This document shows, piece by piece, positions 54,411-64,000 of a stretch of DNA of 64,000 nucleotides; positions within the stretch are counted from its first letter, which is position 1; every line of letters begins with the position of its first letter. The stretch covers positions 2,105,770-2,169,769 of the forward strand of contig NW_006917091.1 of NCBI RefSeq assembly GCF_000516985.1. Direction: 5' to 3'. The position numbers and the translations under genes are program-made. The notes beneath the pieces are model-generated. The model was not told where the DNA came from. It saw only the letters and a list, made by a program, of their open reading frames with translations, and searched no databases. This DNA is from Pestalotiopsis fici W106-1 (lineage: Eukaryota > Ascomycota > Sordariomycetes > Amphisphaeriales > Sporocadaceae).

Positions 54411-55697
54411 ATGAACGACGTCTCAAGTCGCGTCCAAACGGCCGCCCTCCGGCTGTACCCAATCGAGGTTGTGCTCCCGTCCCGACCACCTTCTCGCCAT
54501 GTCATGACCCGCGGCCTCGGCCCGGCGTTGGCTCCGCTACATATCACCCCCGAGGACGATTCGACGGCACGCATCTCGAGTAAGGAAACTTGGTCCAGCC
54601 TGACACAGACCGGAACCACAAAGGTGCAGCTATACTACATTGTCCATTGGACCGACTTGCCTGGTGCCTCGGTGCTTGTCCAGGCCGACAAGATTCTTGA
54701 CTACGTGTCACCGAGAACCGTTGAAGACTTCGAGTACAAGCTATCGCTGGAGAGAGATGCTGCTGCTGAGCGGCTCCGAGAAGAACTGGAATTGGCAAAG
54801 CAGATTGCTCGAGAAGAGGAGATTTTGCGACACGAGGCGGCGGCTGCGGGTACTACGCCGAGCAACCCCAACAAGACCAGTGCCAAGAGGCCTGGCCGTC
54901 CCAGCAAGGCTGACATACTGAGAAGAGAGGCTGAAAAGGCTCAGGCAGGCTTGGAGGTTCTATTGCCTTCAGTTGGTTCTGCAGCCTCCGGCCCCTCGCT
55001 TTCCACGCCACAGAAATCACAAAAGGTAGCGACTGATACGCTAGATGTTGAGGATGGCGTGGAAGAGTACGATGCGGCCGAGCATCATCACCATAAAGTA
55101 TATGCTGCCAATCCTGTGGCTGCGTGGAATTCTAGGTCTGTACATTCCAAATCATCGCCAGCCACTCGTTCTCCGCGGAAAGCCAGATCCGTGGCCATCG
55201 GAGGCTTCACACCTGCGGCTCGGAGTTCTGGCAGGTGGCCTTCGAAATCGCCCCGTGTGGCCGAGGCGTCCTCGCCGTCTGTCCTTGCACACAGTATAGC
55301 CAAAGCTCCACGAAAGAAGGGAAAAGGAAAGCGGAAAGGGAAGGAAGCTGGGGAATCTCGGCCTCTACCAGAGGAGCCCGAATACGTGATAGAATGTATC
55401 GAAGACCAACGAATGTTCAAGGTCAAGGGCCAGGAGAAGCCCCATTACCTGGTGAGGTGGGAAGGGAACTGGCCACCGGACCAGAATCCGACCTGGGAGC
55501 CTGCCGAAAACTTACCCGCCAAGATGGTAAAGAAGTTCCTCCGCAAAAAGGCCCAAATGGACATTGGCCGCTATTCGAGTGTAGCTGATGCGTTCGAGGG
55601 AGACCTTGAAGAGGCAGCTGGAGATATGGATTACTACTCGTCTGACGAGAACCAGGACGCCGACATGGAAGAGATGCTGCTGGTCGAGGAGGGTTGA
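54411..55697 (+). CDS. Chromodomain and AT-hook protein (428 aa)
   Basis: Start ATG 54411 (MNDVSSRVQTAALRLYPIEV). A first conserved-looking block at about 60-105 (VQLYYIVHWTDLPGASVLVQ) could be a degenerate chromo-like fold. A charged coiled coil follows (about 108-140), then the AT-hook-like KRPGRPSKADI at about 159-169. A basic linker (KGKGKRKGKEAG) precedes a clear chromodomain at about 324-372 (EYVIECIEDQRMF, HYLVRWEGNWPPDQNPTWEP), keeping the aromatic cage positions. The tail is acidic. It is expected to be a nuclear chromatin reader of methyl-lysine; the complex is unknown. Confidence 0.8.
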   Translation: MNDVSSRVQTAALRLYPIEVVLPSRPPSRHVMTRGLGPALAPLHITPEDDSTARISSKETWSSLTQTGTTKVQLYYIVHWTDLPGASVLVQADKILDYVSPRTVEDFEYKLSLERDAAAERLREELELAKQIAREEEILRHEAAAAGTTPSNPNKTSAKRPGRPSKADILRREAEKAQAGLEVLLPSVGSAASGPSLSTPQKSQKVATDTLDVEDGVEEYDAAEHHHHKVYAANPVAAWNSRSVHSKSSPATRSPRKARSVAIGGFTPAARSSGRWPSKSPRVAEASSPSVLAHSIAKAPRKKGKGKRKGKEAGESRPLPEEPEYVIECIEDQRMFKVKGQEKPHYLVRWEGNWPPDQNPTWEPAENLPAKMVKKFLRKKAQMDIGRYSSVADAFEGDLEEAAGDMDYYSSDENQDADMEEMLLVEEG

Positions 55698-56737
55698 GGC
55701 AGCAGCCGACCCTTTCTCGGCCAAGCTTTCTTCCGAGTATTGATCATTCCGCTCCGGGGCCAGATGGATAAATGCGCTTTGACATGCTCAGCGCTGGCGA
55801 TGGCAGGTAGGCAGGAGCATTCTCTTAGGCCGTCTGCCGCAGATGGACTGGGACCATGGACAACCAGGACTGCTAACTGTGCAAGGCGCTGCAGTAGAGA
55901 GCCGACAACAGATGCGGCAGCTGCATCAAAGTAATCATGCTTGGGCTCCATATCTAGATACACCTGGGGAATGGAGCAACCCTCTGAATATGCCCATGGA
56001 CAGGCTTCGATTAAAGGCCAATATCGCGTCCACTGCTAGTAGTTAGCAGCCACTACGTCAAATATAATAACAATAGAAAGGACATCTTGCGTCTTCTCTT
56101 TGATGGTGATGATATATTAAATTGTACAAGTGAACTAGGATGGACCATGGTTTCTTTTCCTTTGCTTGGCTAGCATGCGCCTGGAATGAAAGAACATTTG
56201 TTATGGCCAGAGTGGCCGGGGACATATCAATGGAATTTCAATCCAAGCACGTTCACGCATACCATGTTACAGAGCTTGTTTCGGCCACGATGATTGAATA
56301 TCTACGCTACTGAATAACCATTGCGATTCCACCTGGGGAATGAAAACAAGGAAACAGGCTCGATGGGCTGGAAAACATGAAATGGAAACAATCGGGCCGT
56401 GAACGTCTCCACGGTGAATGAGTTCATTGGAGACTTCAACCGATTCCATCGTGTAGATGTACTTCGTCGAGTGAAAGCCAGTCTTGATCATTGTGTTCAC
56501 AATCTCTATCCTGTTCCTCTCACAATCTCTCTCCTGTCCCTATCCCCCTGTCTCTAGAGTCTGAGCGGTTTAAGTCCTCTATTGAGGCCTTTGTGGCTGT
56601 CCTAGGGTATGAAGCGGCTCGCGTCTGATTTGCGTACACGAGGACGCCAACATCCACCTCGATTGATTAGAGCCAGTGTGAAATCATCGTCTTTGGAAGA
56701 AATGACTTTGAGGCCTATCCGCAATCTCTCTTGCTCT
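55698..56737. other. Intergenic region between convergent genes
   Basis: 3' regions of the chromodomain gene and the RRM-like gene. No supported gene. Confidence 0.5.
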
Positions 56738-59533
56738 TCATTCGGGCGTGTGTTTCTTCATGTGGCCCAAATACAAAAAGTCCTTGCGCCACTGAACGGG
56801 GTCTCTCAGGTGCTCCTCGTATGCATATTCCTTGAGGAACTCCTCCATGGTGAAAATGCGGCAAACGGCAGGCTTGGACTCACGCAATGTGGCGTCTTGG
56901 GTCTTACTAGGCAGAGGCTCACGATCAAGTGGCTCCGACCCCATCACGCTGCAATGAGGAGCCTGATAATCGGCGGCATCAGAACCGAGGTTTGATGACA
57001 AGGTCTCGAGGTTGCTCGAGGGAGCAGAGACTTGCACAGCTGCCGGCAATGTATCCTCGTCCGACAAGTCAATAAGAATGCCTTGAGGCCGGTGAGGAGA
57101 AAGGGTGTCTTCCTGCTGTGCCGGCTCGTGAGGAGTAACATCAAGCTGATCTGTGCCCTGTTCGGAGAGTTCAACAATACCATACTTGTACTTCAGCCAG
57201 TCGTGCAATAAGCTCTGGTTTGCCCCTCGAGCGAAGCAAGCCGGGGAGGCCAGGTCAGCCAAAGGACCAGAGCAGGGATCGTCGACAAAATATATCTCCT
57301 CTGCCACGTGTTTATAGCTGGGGTAATTACGAACGAACGAGTGAAAACGGATAGCATAATCGATGTTTTTGAAAAGCATCAAACATGAGCCGGTTGCATC
57401 ATACCACACATCCTCCAATGCATCCTCTGCGTGACGGAACATGGACTCGATCTGCCTGAACAGTCTGCTACAGAGGTCTCGAGAGACCCGCCCCCCCAAG
57501 CTGACATGTCTCGTTTCGTCGCCCCACGGTTGGCGCATGCCGTGGCGCGGATAGGTCAAGGTGCCAGCAAGATGGACATAGACCTGCTGACCAAGCACTG
57601 TGACATAACCGGGGTTCTCCTTGGCAAAATCAACGTAGGCGCTTGCATCTGTCGAGTTTGCAAATACCACGTAGGCAGAGCGGCCAACTTGGAGCGCCGA
57701 TGTATCAGCCATGGTAGCCTGAACAATCTTGCCTCCTCGAACTCGAGGCATCACGTCTTGTAGCTTAGCCTGGCATGGTAGGCCAGAGAGGATGACAGCT
57801 TGACAGCCCAGAGGAGAGGACTCGGAGCCAGATTTTATGCTGTTGTTTCTTGCTCTGGCGGCCGCCGTGACGTACTGTAGTCCATTTGTCTTGCTTTGAC
57901 CACCGACGCCAAGATTCTCACCCAGCACGTTACCCACGGTAAGATGCTGGGGTCGCAGGGGCGATGCGACTAAATTACTTTTTTCCTGCAGGGCGTGATG
58001 TGCCAATGCAAAACCGTGTTGAGGAGTTTCTTGGATGTTGGTCACACTGAGCAATTGTCCAGAATGAGAAAAATTCTCATCTTCAGAAGTGTCCTGGCAA
58101 TGAGTTTGTGGGTGCCACGCAAACTTTGAAATCGGGGTAAGGTAGCAGCTGTTCGGAGTATCTTTCTCGTTGTCAGCGTTGCCAGAGGTTCTCTGGGAGA
58201 TGGTCTGGGAACCCGACACAAAGGTACTATTGCCATCCAGATCGATGAGATTGCGAGAGGTCCCATTGGCGCAGCCTGAATTATCGAGCTCCCCATTGCG
58301 AGGAATAAGCGTAACTAGGTCAAATAGAACGTCCAAGGAGTCGGTCTGGCGGATGGCGAGTTCATCACTGGGTCGAAGAACCTCCTGAGAGTCAGTCAGG
58401 TCAATCAGCAGAGGGTCCTTGTCATCCGTCGAGCAGCCTGTATGCTTCGGAGTGCATTCGGGAGTATAAAGCTCGGCCGGGCTCTCGCTAACGTCGACCA
58501 AGACCCCCTCTTTGATGGCGGCATTTTCTCGGAGCTCTGGAACGCCCGATAGACTACCCAGAGTTGGGATTCCACGAATGGCGTCTTGTGTCGAGGCACG
58601 AGAGATGGGCGTAGACTCAAAAACTGTAGCAGAGCCATGAAAGACCTTGTTGACATGGTGGGTCAATTGTCGACTGGGAACTGCTCGGGGAACACTCTGC
58701 AGGAATTCTGGGAAACGGGACTGGGTTGGATTCTCGACAAAAGCCTGTTGCCATTGGGCCAAGATTGCCTCGTCGTCGCACTGGTCTACACGGAATCCCG
58801 TCTCATACAAAGAGTCGACCACGGACGAGACATTGTTGACGTCGGTATTGTTAGCGGCGCCCATGGAGGGATCGCGCAACTTGGGTTGATTGCCATCACG
58901 ACGATTGACGGACTGTAGCGACAAGGGTAGAAGTACAGATGGGTTATTGAGACCTCCATCTCGGTCAAGGTCACGTCTCGAGACGGGAATGTTCTGTCGC
59001 TGGCTCAAGGTAGTGGTAGTGGTAGGCCCATTGCCACCGTTGTCGTGGCAAGAAGAAGAAGAAGAATGCTGACAGTCGGAATTGTAAACGCGGCACTCGA
59101 CACTGTCGACCCATTGCAGCTTGGCCATGAGGTTTGCCTCCATCGTACCCAGAGCTTTGCATCGCTCAAGGTCCTCCTTGAGCGAATTGATGGCCGAACA
59201 GGAAGCAGCAGTAGGACCAGAGACTTTGTACTGCGCTAGGATGGATCTGCGAAGCTCGGCCACGGCGCCACGTACAATGTGAAGCTCAAACTGGGTCATG
59301 ACACGATGGTTGCTGATGTAGTCTTTGCGCTCCTGGACGGATCGATTGTTCAGGGCTTGGCCAACGAGGCTTGCCAAGTACTTGCCAGAACTCTCGATAT
59401 AAGCCCTGGTGCTGGCTCCTGCATCTTCTTGGACGAGAAGACAGTCGCCATGCGTAATGAGTCGTCGACTTTCGGCACAGTGGCCAATTCCCGTCTTCTG
59501 CTCGGCAGGAGACATGCTGAAGTGAGGAGCCAT
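56738..59533 (-). CDS. Large protein with tandem RRM-like folds and repeated IDL-acidic motifs (931 aa)
   Basis: First ATG in the frame is 59533 (MAPHFSMSPAEQKTG); the frame is open to 59638 but without ATG. Not recognised by name. Residues about 577-660 look like an RRM (VILSGLPCQ as strand 1, RSAYVVFANSTDASAYVDFA as RNP1-like strand 3), and about 674-755 like a second, degenerate one (HVSLGGRVS, GSCLMLFKNIDYAIRFHSFV). The long N-terminal half is low-complexity and rich in Ser, Thr and Asp. Four short motifs, VLVDVSES, LLIDLTDS, NLIDLDGN and ILIDLSDED, resemble SUMO-interacting motifs. It may bind RNA or act as a scaffold; function unknown. Confidence 0.7.
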   Translation of the reverse strand: MAPHFSMSPAEQKTGIGHCAESRRLITHGDCLLVQEDAGASTRAYIESSGKYLASLVGQALNNRSVQERKDYISNHRVMTQFELHIVRGAVAELRRSILAQYKVSGPTAASCSAINSLKEDLERCKALGTMEANLMAKLQWVDSVECRVYNSDCQHSSSSSCHDNGGNGPTTTTTLSQRQNIPVSRRDLDRDGGLNNPSVLLPLSLQSVNRRDGNQPKLRDPSMGAANNTDVNNVSSVVDSLYETGFRVDQCDDEAILAQWQQAFVENPTQSRFPEFLQSVPRAVPSRQLTHHVNKVFHGSATVFESTPISRASTQDAIRGIPTLGSLSGVPELRENAAIKEGVLVDVSESPAELYTPECTPKHTGCSTDDKDPLLIDLTDSQEVLRPSDELAIRQTDSLDVLFDLVTLIPRNGELDNSGCANGTSRNLIDLDGNSTFVSGSQTISQRTSGNADNEKDTPNSCYLTPISKFAWHPQTHCQDTSEDENFSHSGQLLSVTNIQETPQHGFALAHHALQEKSNLVASPLRPQHLTVGNVLGENLGVGGQSKTNGLQYVTAAARARNNSIKSGSESSPLGCQAVILSGLPCQAKLQDVMPRVRGGKIVQATMADTSALQVGRSAYVVFANSTDASAYVDFAKENPGYVTVLGQQVYVHLAGTLTYPRHGMRQPWGDETRHVSLGGRVSRDLCSRLFRQIESMFRHAEDALEDVWYDATGSCLMLFKNIDYAIRFHSFVRNYPSYKHVAEEIYFVDDPCSGPLADLASPACFARGANQSLLHDWLKYKYGIVELSEQGTDQLDVTPHEPAQQEDTLSPHRPQGILIDLSDEDTLPAAVQVSAPSSNLETLSSNLGSDAADYQAPHCSVMGSEPLDREPLPSKTQDATLRESKPAVCRIFTMEEFLKEYAYEEHLRDPVQWRKDFLYLGHMKKHTPE

Positions 59534-61090
59534 GTCCTTTGTCACCCAATAGTCGAAGTGGTGATGACTAGATAGGTCAAGTAGGACGAGCGAAGAATGG
59601 CAGTAGTTCTCGGTTGAAGGCAGGCATGAACTTTGCAAGAAGTGGGGGAGAGATACCGTGGAAATGACTTGGTGGCGCTGATGGACGAACGAGCCCGCCG
59701 AACTTGCTCAACCTGCAAAAGACACTAGAGCGGAACGAACAAAGGCAGTTGCCAGTTTGTCCACGCTCACGACCGATGATGTGTATGAAATTGAGGGTGG
59801 TGTAGATGGACGATGCGGAAGCGTGACTCAGAGCTGGAGATCAAAGGGAAGAGTGACTGGTCTTGGGGGTCACTTTTTTGTTATCCACGAGTGAAGGTGT
59901 TACCATAGGAGGAAGAATAGAAAGGTGATGTCGTGGCTAAGGAAGTAATGGAATGTGTTCCCAGATACAACAGAAAAGTAGAAAGAAAAGTGTGCACACA
60001 CCGAAGACGAGATATCACTGCTTGCTTTAGTCTTGATTAGCAGTGGGTGTGCACGATTTTGCCAGGGCAGGAACGAGATTGCATGAAAGGAACGAAATGG
60101 GACGAAAGGAAACGGGCTTGACTCTTCTTCTTTTCTCCCTTTCTCCAGTGGTCAGTCAAGGTGATGGAGAATGCCTAGCTATGTGTTCGATTCGAAATGA
60201 CCCAAACGTATCTACTCCTTGCATGTCCAACCATCAATGATCGATTTTTGAGCATTATACAAGTGGAAGGAGTTGGAATAATGCTATTACTTCTTACAGA
60301 CACTAAAATACTATGGGTTGGCTACCCAGGGAGGAGTAGATATGTTAACACTGTTCGTTCAAATTGATTATGAAATAAAATGACTGCAGTTCCTTGCCTC
60401 GTTGATGTCTTACCTTGATGCCTCTTCGGGAATGGGATCTGATAGAGTCCTTGAGTGCACAAGATCCGAGGAAATACCACAACGATGAAGGGGACGTGAT
60501 ATCTTCTAACCCATGTACATTTTTCCTAATCATGTCGAAACTGCTTATCGATCTCCCATGAGTACACAACTAGTGAAGGCTGAATTTTCATATAGACCGT
60601 CTCAAGGATACGATGGCACGCAACGCCCAGATGGACACCACCCAGGTTCGTGGTCAGTCATAGATGATGCTCCCTGGACAGGATGACTAGCTTTTGCAAG
60701 TGTATAATGTCTTCTAATGCTCGTGAAGGGCAGTCAAACTAAGAGGAATTATGAGCGATGCGCATTCCGAACAATTAGTACGTGCGGGTTGAAATAAAAC
60801 TCTTGAGCAATGTTGCAGAGATTACTCGGATATATATTCGGAGCTGGGGATTCTTGCTGGATCCTCAAGCTTCTCAAACGCATTGGTGAACTGGCAAGTG
60901 TGGGACAGCAACCCTTTGAACCGAATCCGGCGAATAAATAGCAGACTATGCCGCAGCAGGAGCTTTCCAAGAGACCAAGGCAAGGTGCCAATTGTGATAT
61001 TCCAAACATATAGACTAGGACCTCAGATGATGACAACTGACATTGCATGTTAGTAGTTCAGCTGCTGACGATTTGGTGTCAATGACTCCA
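59534..61090. other. Intergenic region, 1.6 kb
   Basis: Promoter and leader of the RRM-like gene on the left, 3' region of the dehydrogenase on the right. Short frames only; no supported gene. Confidence 0.5.
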
Positions 61091-62880
61091 TCACAGACGA
61101 CTCTTTATTGTCTGATTTCCCCATGGCCGCCAAGCTTCATTGAGGAGACGAGAGGCATTAACCAGATCTGGATGGACCTGGTCCAGAGACGTTATCCCAA
61201 CCAAGGCCATGGCTGTGCGTAATTCTTCGGCCAAAACTGTCACACCACAAGTCAGCACAAAAAGATGGCAACAAAACCAAAGAGTTTCAAATTAGAGTCA
61301 GATCAGATTCCACCCACCACGGAGTTCATGGGTAAGGGAAAGAAGGGGAAAAAAACTTACTATCGACACATCGTTCTACGCCAGCAGTACCGTAGGCGCT
61401 CAGTGCATAACTGAATGGACGGCCAACACCGACGGCCTTGGCACCCAGACAGAGAGCCTTGAGAACGTCGGCTCCGTCACGAAGACCTCCGTCCACAAAG
61501 ACTTGTAGCTTGTCGAATACCTCGGGGCAGTGAAGGCGAATCTCCACTAGAGTCGATAGGGCCGAGGGGGCCGAGTGAAGTTGCCTGCCGCCGTGGTTGG
61601 ACAGCAGGATGCCTTCACACCCACAGTCCACGGCCAGCTTGGCATCTTCGGCGGTCTGGATGCCCTTGAGAACCAGCGGTCCTCCCCACGCCTCCTTGAT
61701 CCACTTCAAATCTTCCCACTTGAGGGCGCCGTTCTGGGCTTGCGTGGTGAAGCTCTGGATACCAAGACTGAGATTGGATGCCTGCTGCTCGGAACCGATA
61801 GCGAGCGCTGCCTGAGCCATATGCCGGCGGTCTATGGTTCGTTTCCCGAGGAGGGGCGTGTCAACAGTCACCCAGAGTGACTTGTACCCGGCCGCCTTGG
61901 CTCTGCGGATGTAGTTTAGAGTAGGCTCTTGCTCTGGTCTCGTGTAGAGCTGGAAGTGGAGCTGTGGTAATGGGCCACCGGCCTCTTGGACCACGCAGTC
62001 TCGTAAGGTGGTGGCAATGTCTTCCATGGGTCTTGTGGACACAGTGCTGATGACAGCATGGGCACCGCTGCGGACCAGTCCCCGCACGAGGGCAAGTTCG
62101 GCATGCTCGTGGGATCGGCCGAGAAGGCCCATTGGAGAAATGTAAAAGGGAAGTGAGGAAGCCTGGCCAAGGATGGACGTCTCGGTCGAGACTTTGGTAA
62201 TGTCGCGAAGCACTCGGGGACGGAATGTGATGGTATTCCACGAGTCCAGGTTGCCCTGCATGGAGTGCCCGCCGTTGGCAAAGGATGAGACGTAGGACCA
62301 AGTGGGCGCGGGCATGGTCAATCTTGCGGCGCGCTCAAAGTCGTGTGTGTCTACGCACGTGGCCAGATGAGGCACTTCTCCCTCTTGCACTAGCGCATCG
62401 ATTGCAGCAGATACACGCGGCGCCGGCGTCAGTGCTGCCAGCGTTGCCGTGTCGACGGGGCCGAGGTTGCTGCCCTCGGGCAAGAATTCGAGAACATCAG
62501 GTGAGTGAATCTTGCTGAATTCTGCAGTAGCATCCTGTAAGACAGTTTTGATTATCAGCCTTGGTAGGTTGGAAACACGAGTAGCAAAGTTTCAAAAAGA
62601 AGAAGAAGAAGAAGAAGAAGAAGACGACGACGGGTAGGTATATATCTAGGTAGGTCAATCTCCACGACGACGACGACGACGACGTTTTATCACCAGCGTC
62701 ATCGTCATTGTTCACTATGTTCAATATAAACATACAACATACCTGGCCGGCGTTGGTTAGGAGAATGGCAGCGCCGCCGGGGTGTTCTTCAAGGTAAGAA
62801 GTTACATCGTACACGTTTCCCCGGAGCACGATATAACACGACTTGCTTGTGTTATGTTTCGCAACCTCTGCTCCGTCCAT
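61091..62880 (-). CDS. Flavocytochrome b2-type 2-hydroxyacid (L-lactate) dehydrogenase, PTS1-like end
   Basis: Exons 62880-62743, 62534-61361, 61236-61091 (485 aa). An N-terminal cytochrome b5 domain has YLEEHPGGAAIL (first heme His) and FSKIHSPDVL (second). The FMN domain has YISPMGLLGRSHEHAEL, WVTVDTPLLGKRTIDRR, catalytic His in LLSNHGGRQL, and phosphate-binding DGGLRDGADVLKALCLGAKA. It should oxidise L-lactate or a related 2-hydroxyacid and pass electrons through heme b. No mitochondrial presequence is visible: the b5 domain starts within 10 residues. The C-terminus is IKSRL, and SRL is an accepted peroxisomal PTS1 variant. Introns are 208 and 124 nt. Confidence 0.9.
62594..62684. repeat. 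GAA and ACG trinucleotide runs in an intron
   Basis: About nine GAA units (62597-62623) followed by ACG units (62663-62684), both inside the first intron of the dehydrogenase. Confidence 0.85.
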
Positions 62881-63727
62881 GGTGCTAAGTGACACTTTTG
62901 GTCTCACAAAACCTGGGCAAGCAGTGTAAACCAAATGAAACACTCTGTTTTTTTTGATGCAGATTGTATGCCAACAGAGACGAGACAGACAAACCGGCCT
63001 CAACTCTATATTCAGCCTGATGGCAGTATGTATACTCTCTTCTTGGGTTCCCCTTTTCCCAGAACCAAGACGAGCAGAGGAGGAGATGAGATAGATGGTG
63101 AGATTGGTGAGGGATCACGACAGAATGAGGGGCGGGGGAATCCATCGAGCCACCGGCGTATTACTACACACGGAATCTTACTGGAGACCCCGGACCCCAG
63201 AGATGCGGCTTGTCGATCAATTGCGTGCGTGTGTGTGTGCGGAGACACAACAAAAGTGTTCCAGATCCCCCAGGGCCCAACTACCTACTCCCTAGGTTAG
63301 TACATACTAATTAGATCCCCGCATTCTCCCCGCCGGAAATCAGTGGCTGCGACACGGAGAGGATCCATCACCATCATCATCTTCTTCTTGTCCCTTTTCC
63401 GGACCGGATGTGGGAAGCGGGAATTGACCAAAAGCCGCCAGTAATCTAGTATTCATTCGTGAGATGCAAGGGTGGAGTATTCTCATGTATTATTTTATTT
63501 TCACTTGAAAAAAAAAATAAGAAGAAGGAATATTTGCGTTTGAAAAGAATCATCCATTGACTTGATGCCTCCTCTCTCTCTCTCCGTCTCACTCCTTGTC
63601 GTGTATTGATTTAGTTCTTCCTCCGCGGTGCTCCATCACCAACTACCCGACCCGTCCTTAGCGACCCTTGCACCCACGAACCCCAACCCTAATCCAACCC
63701 TAGCTGCACCCAAGCTTGCTTTCCCTC
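62881..63727. other. Intergenic region
   Basis: Promoter of the dehydrogenase and 3' region of the CBM1 gene. CT run at 63573-63586. No gene seen. Confidence 0.5.
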
Positions 63728-64000
63728 TCACAGGCATTGCGAATAGTAGTCATTTTGGTATTTACACTAAAAGAAAAAAAAAGAAATCCACTAGTTAGTT
63801 TTTGATTTTCCATATCTTCAAGATCAATCACCACAAATATGACCTAGATTAAACAAAGAAAGTACTCACGCTAGAGCCTGAATTGCAACTTGTGCACCCA
63901 TTCCAGTTTCGACCGGCGCACTGTCCGTACTTTGCAGTTTGGCACGCTTGTCCTGTGTTATGTTTGGTCTGGTCAGCAAGTGCTTCTCTCTCTCTCTCTC
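63728..64000 (-). CDS. CBM1 cellulose-binding-domain protein, C-terminal exons only
   Basis: Read on the minus strand: acceptor at 63953, exon 63952-63870, a 103-nt intron (GTGAGT...TTTTAG, branch-like CTAAC) and the last exon 63766-63728. The joined end gives CQTAKYGQCAGRNWNG, then CTSCNSGSS, then CKYQNDYYSQCL and stop. The cysteine pattern and aromatic residues are those of fungal CBM1, found on secreted cellulases, hemicellulases and related enzymes. The catalytic part lies beyond base 64000, so the enzyme class is unknown. Too short and split for simple ORF calling. Confidence 0.85.

Noticed and set aside
59534..59638. Upstream extension of the RRM-like protein
   Set aside because: It begins with TTG; the first in-frame ATG is 59533.

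Overview
The window comes from a filamentous ascomycete (Pezizomycotina, probably a Sordariomycete; no species call is possible). Genes carry short GT-AG introns (about 55-210 nt), and the families are typically fungal: sterol-type glycosyltransferase, heme-thiolate peroxidase, DHA1 transporter, UBA4, PAM17, SLX9, flavocytochrome b2, CBM1. It divides sharply near 31.15 kb.

1-31,150 is an AT-rich transposon graveyard. C:G to T:A decay has left TAA/TAG throughout old coding regions, as repeat-induced point mutation (RIP) does. Layers can still be ordered from target-site duplications (TSDs). They are: a Ty1/copia element on the minus strand (1-4489) with its 5' LTR and a half-tRNA primer site; a minus-strand Ty3/gypsy chromovirus (about 4.5-9.6 kb); a plus-strand chromovirus (about 15.9-28.8 kb) split by later insertions; many hAT-type non-autonomous elements with CAGGGTTG-like ends and word-repeat arrays; and one nearly intact, multi-intron hAT transposon (17469-20803) with exact 8-bp TSDs. 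That hAT lies in a second hAT-type element, which lies in the chromovirus. A 149-bp LTR family occurs as solo LTRs and once as a complete 525-bp miniature retrotransposon of TRIM type (13373-13897), with 5-bp TSDs, primer site and polypurine tract. Its internal segment is the tail of the chromovirus.

31,155-64,000 is ordinary gene-dense DNA. Left to right: sterol-type glucosyltransferase (-), heme-thiolate peroxidase (+), CHK/APH-type kinase (-), DHA1 transporter (-), paraoxonase-like esterase (+), NEDD8/SUMO-type cysteine protease (-), SLX9 (-), UBA4 (+), PAM17 (-), chromodomain/AT-hook protein (+), large RRM-like protein (-), flavocytochrome b2-type dehydrogenase with a PTS1-like end (-), and the 3' end of a CBM1 protein (-). 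The first four look like accessory metabolism beside the repeat block; from about 44.6 kb the genes are mostly housekeeping. A 351-bp MITE with 27-bp perfect inverted repeats lies at 53.1-53.5 kb.

The most notable signals are the TRIM and its derivation from the chromovirus, and the families of hAT ends in which one subterminal word has been replaced by another throughout the array while the surrounding sequence is conserved.
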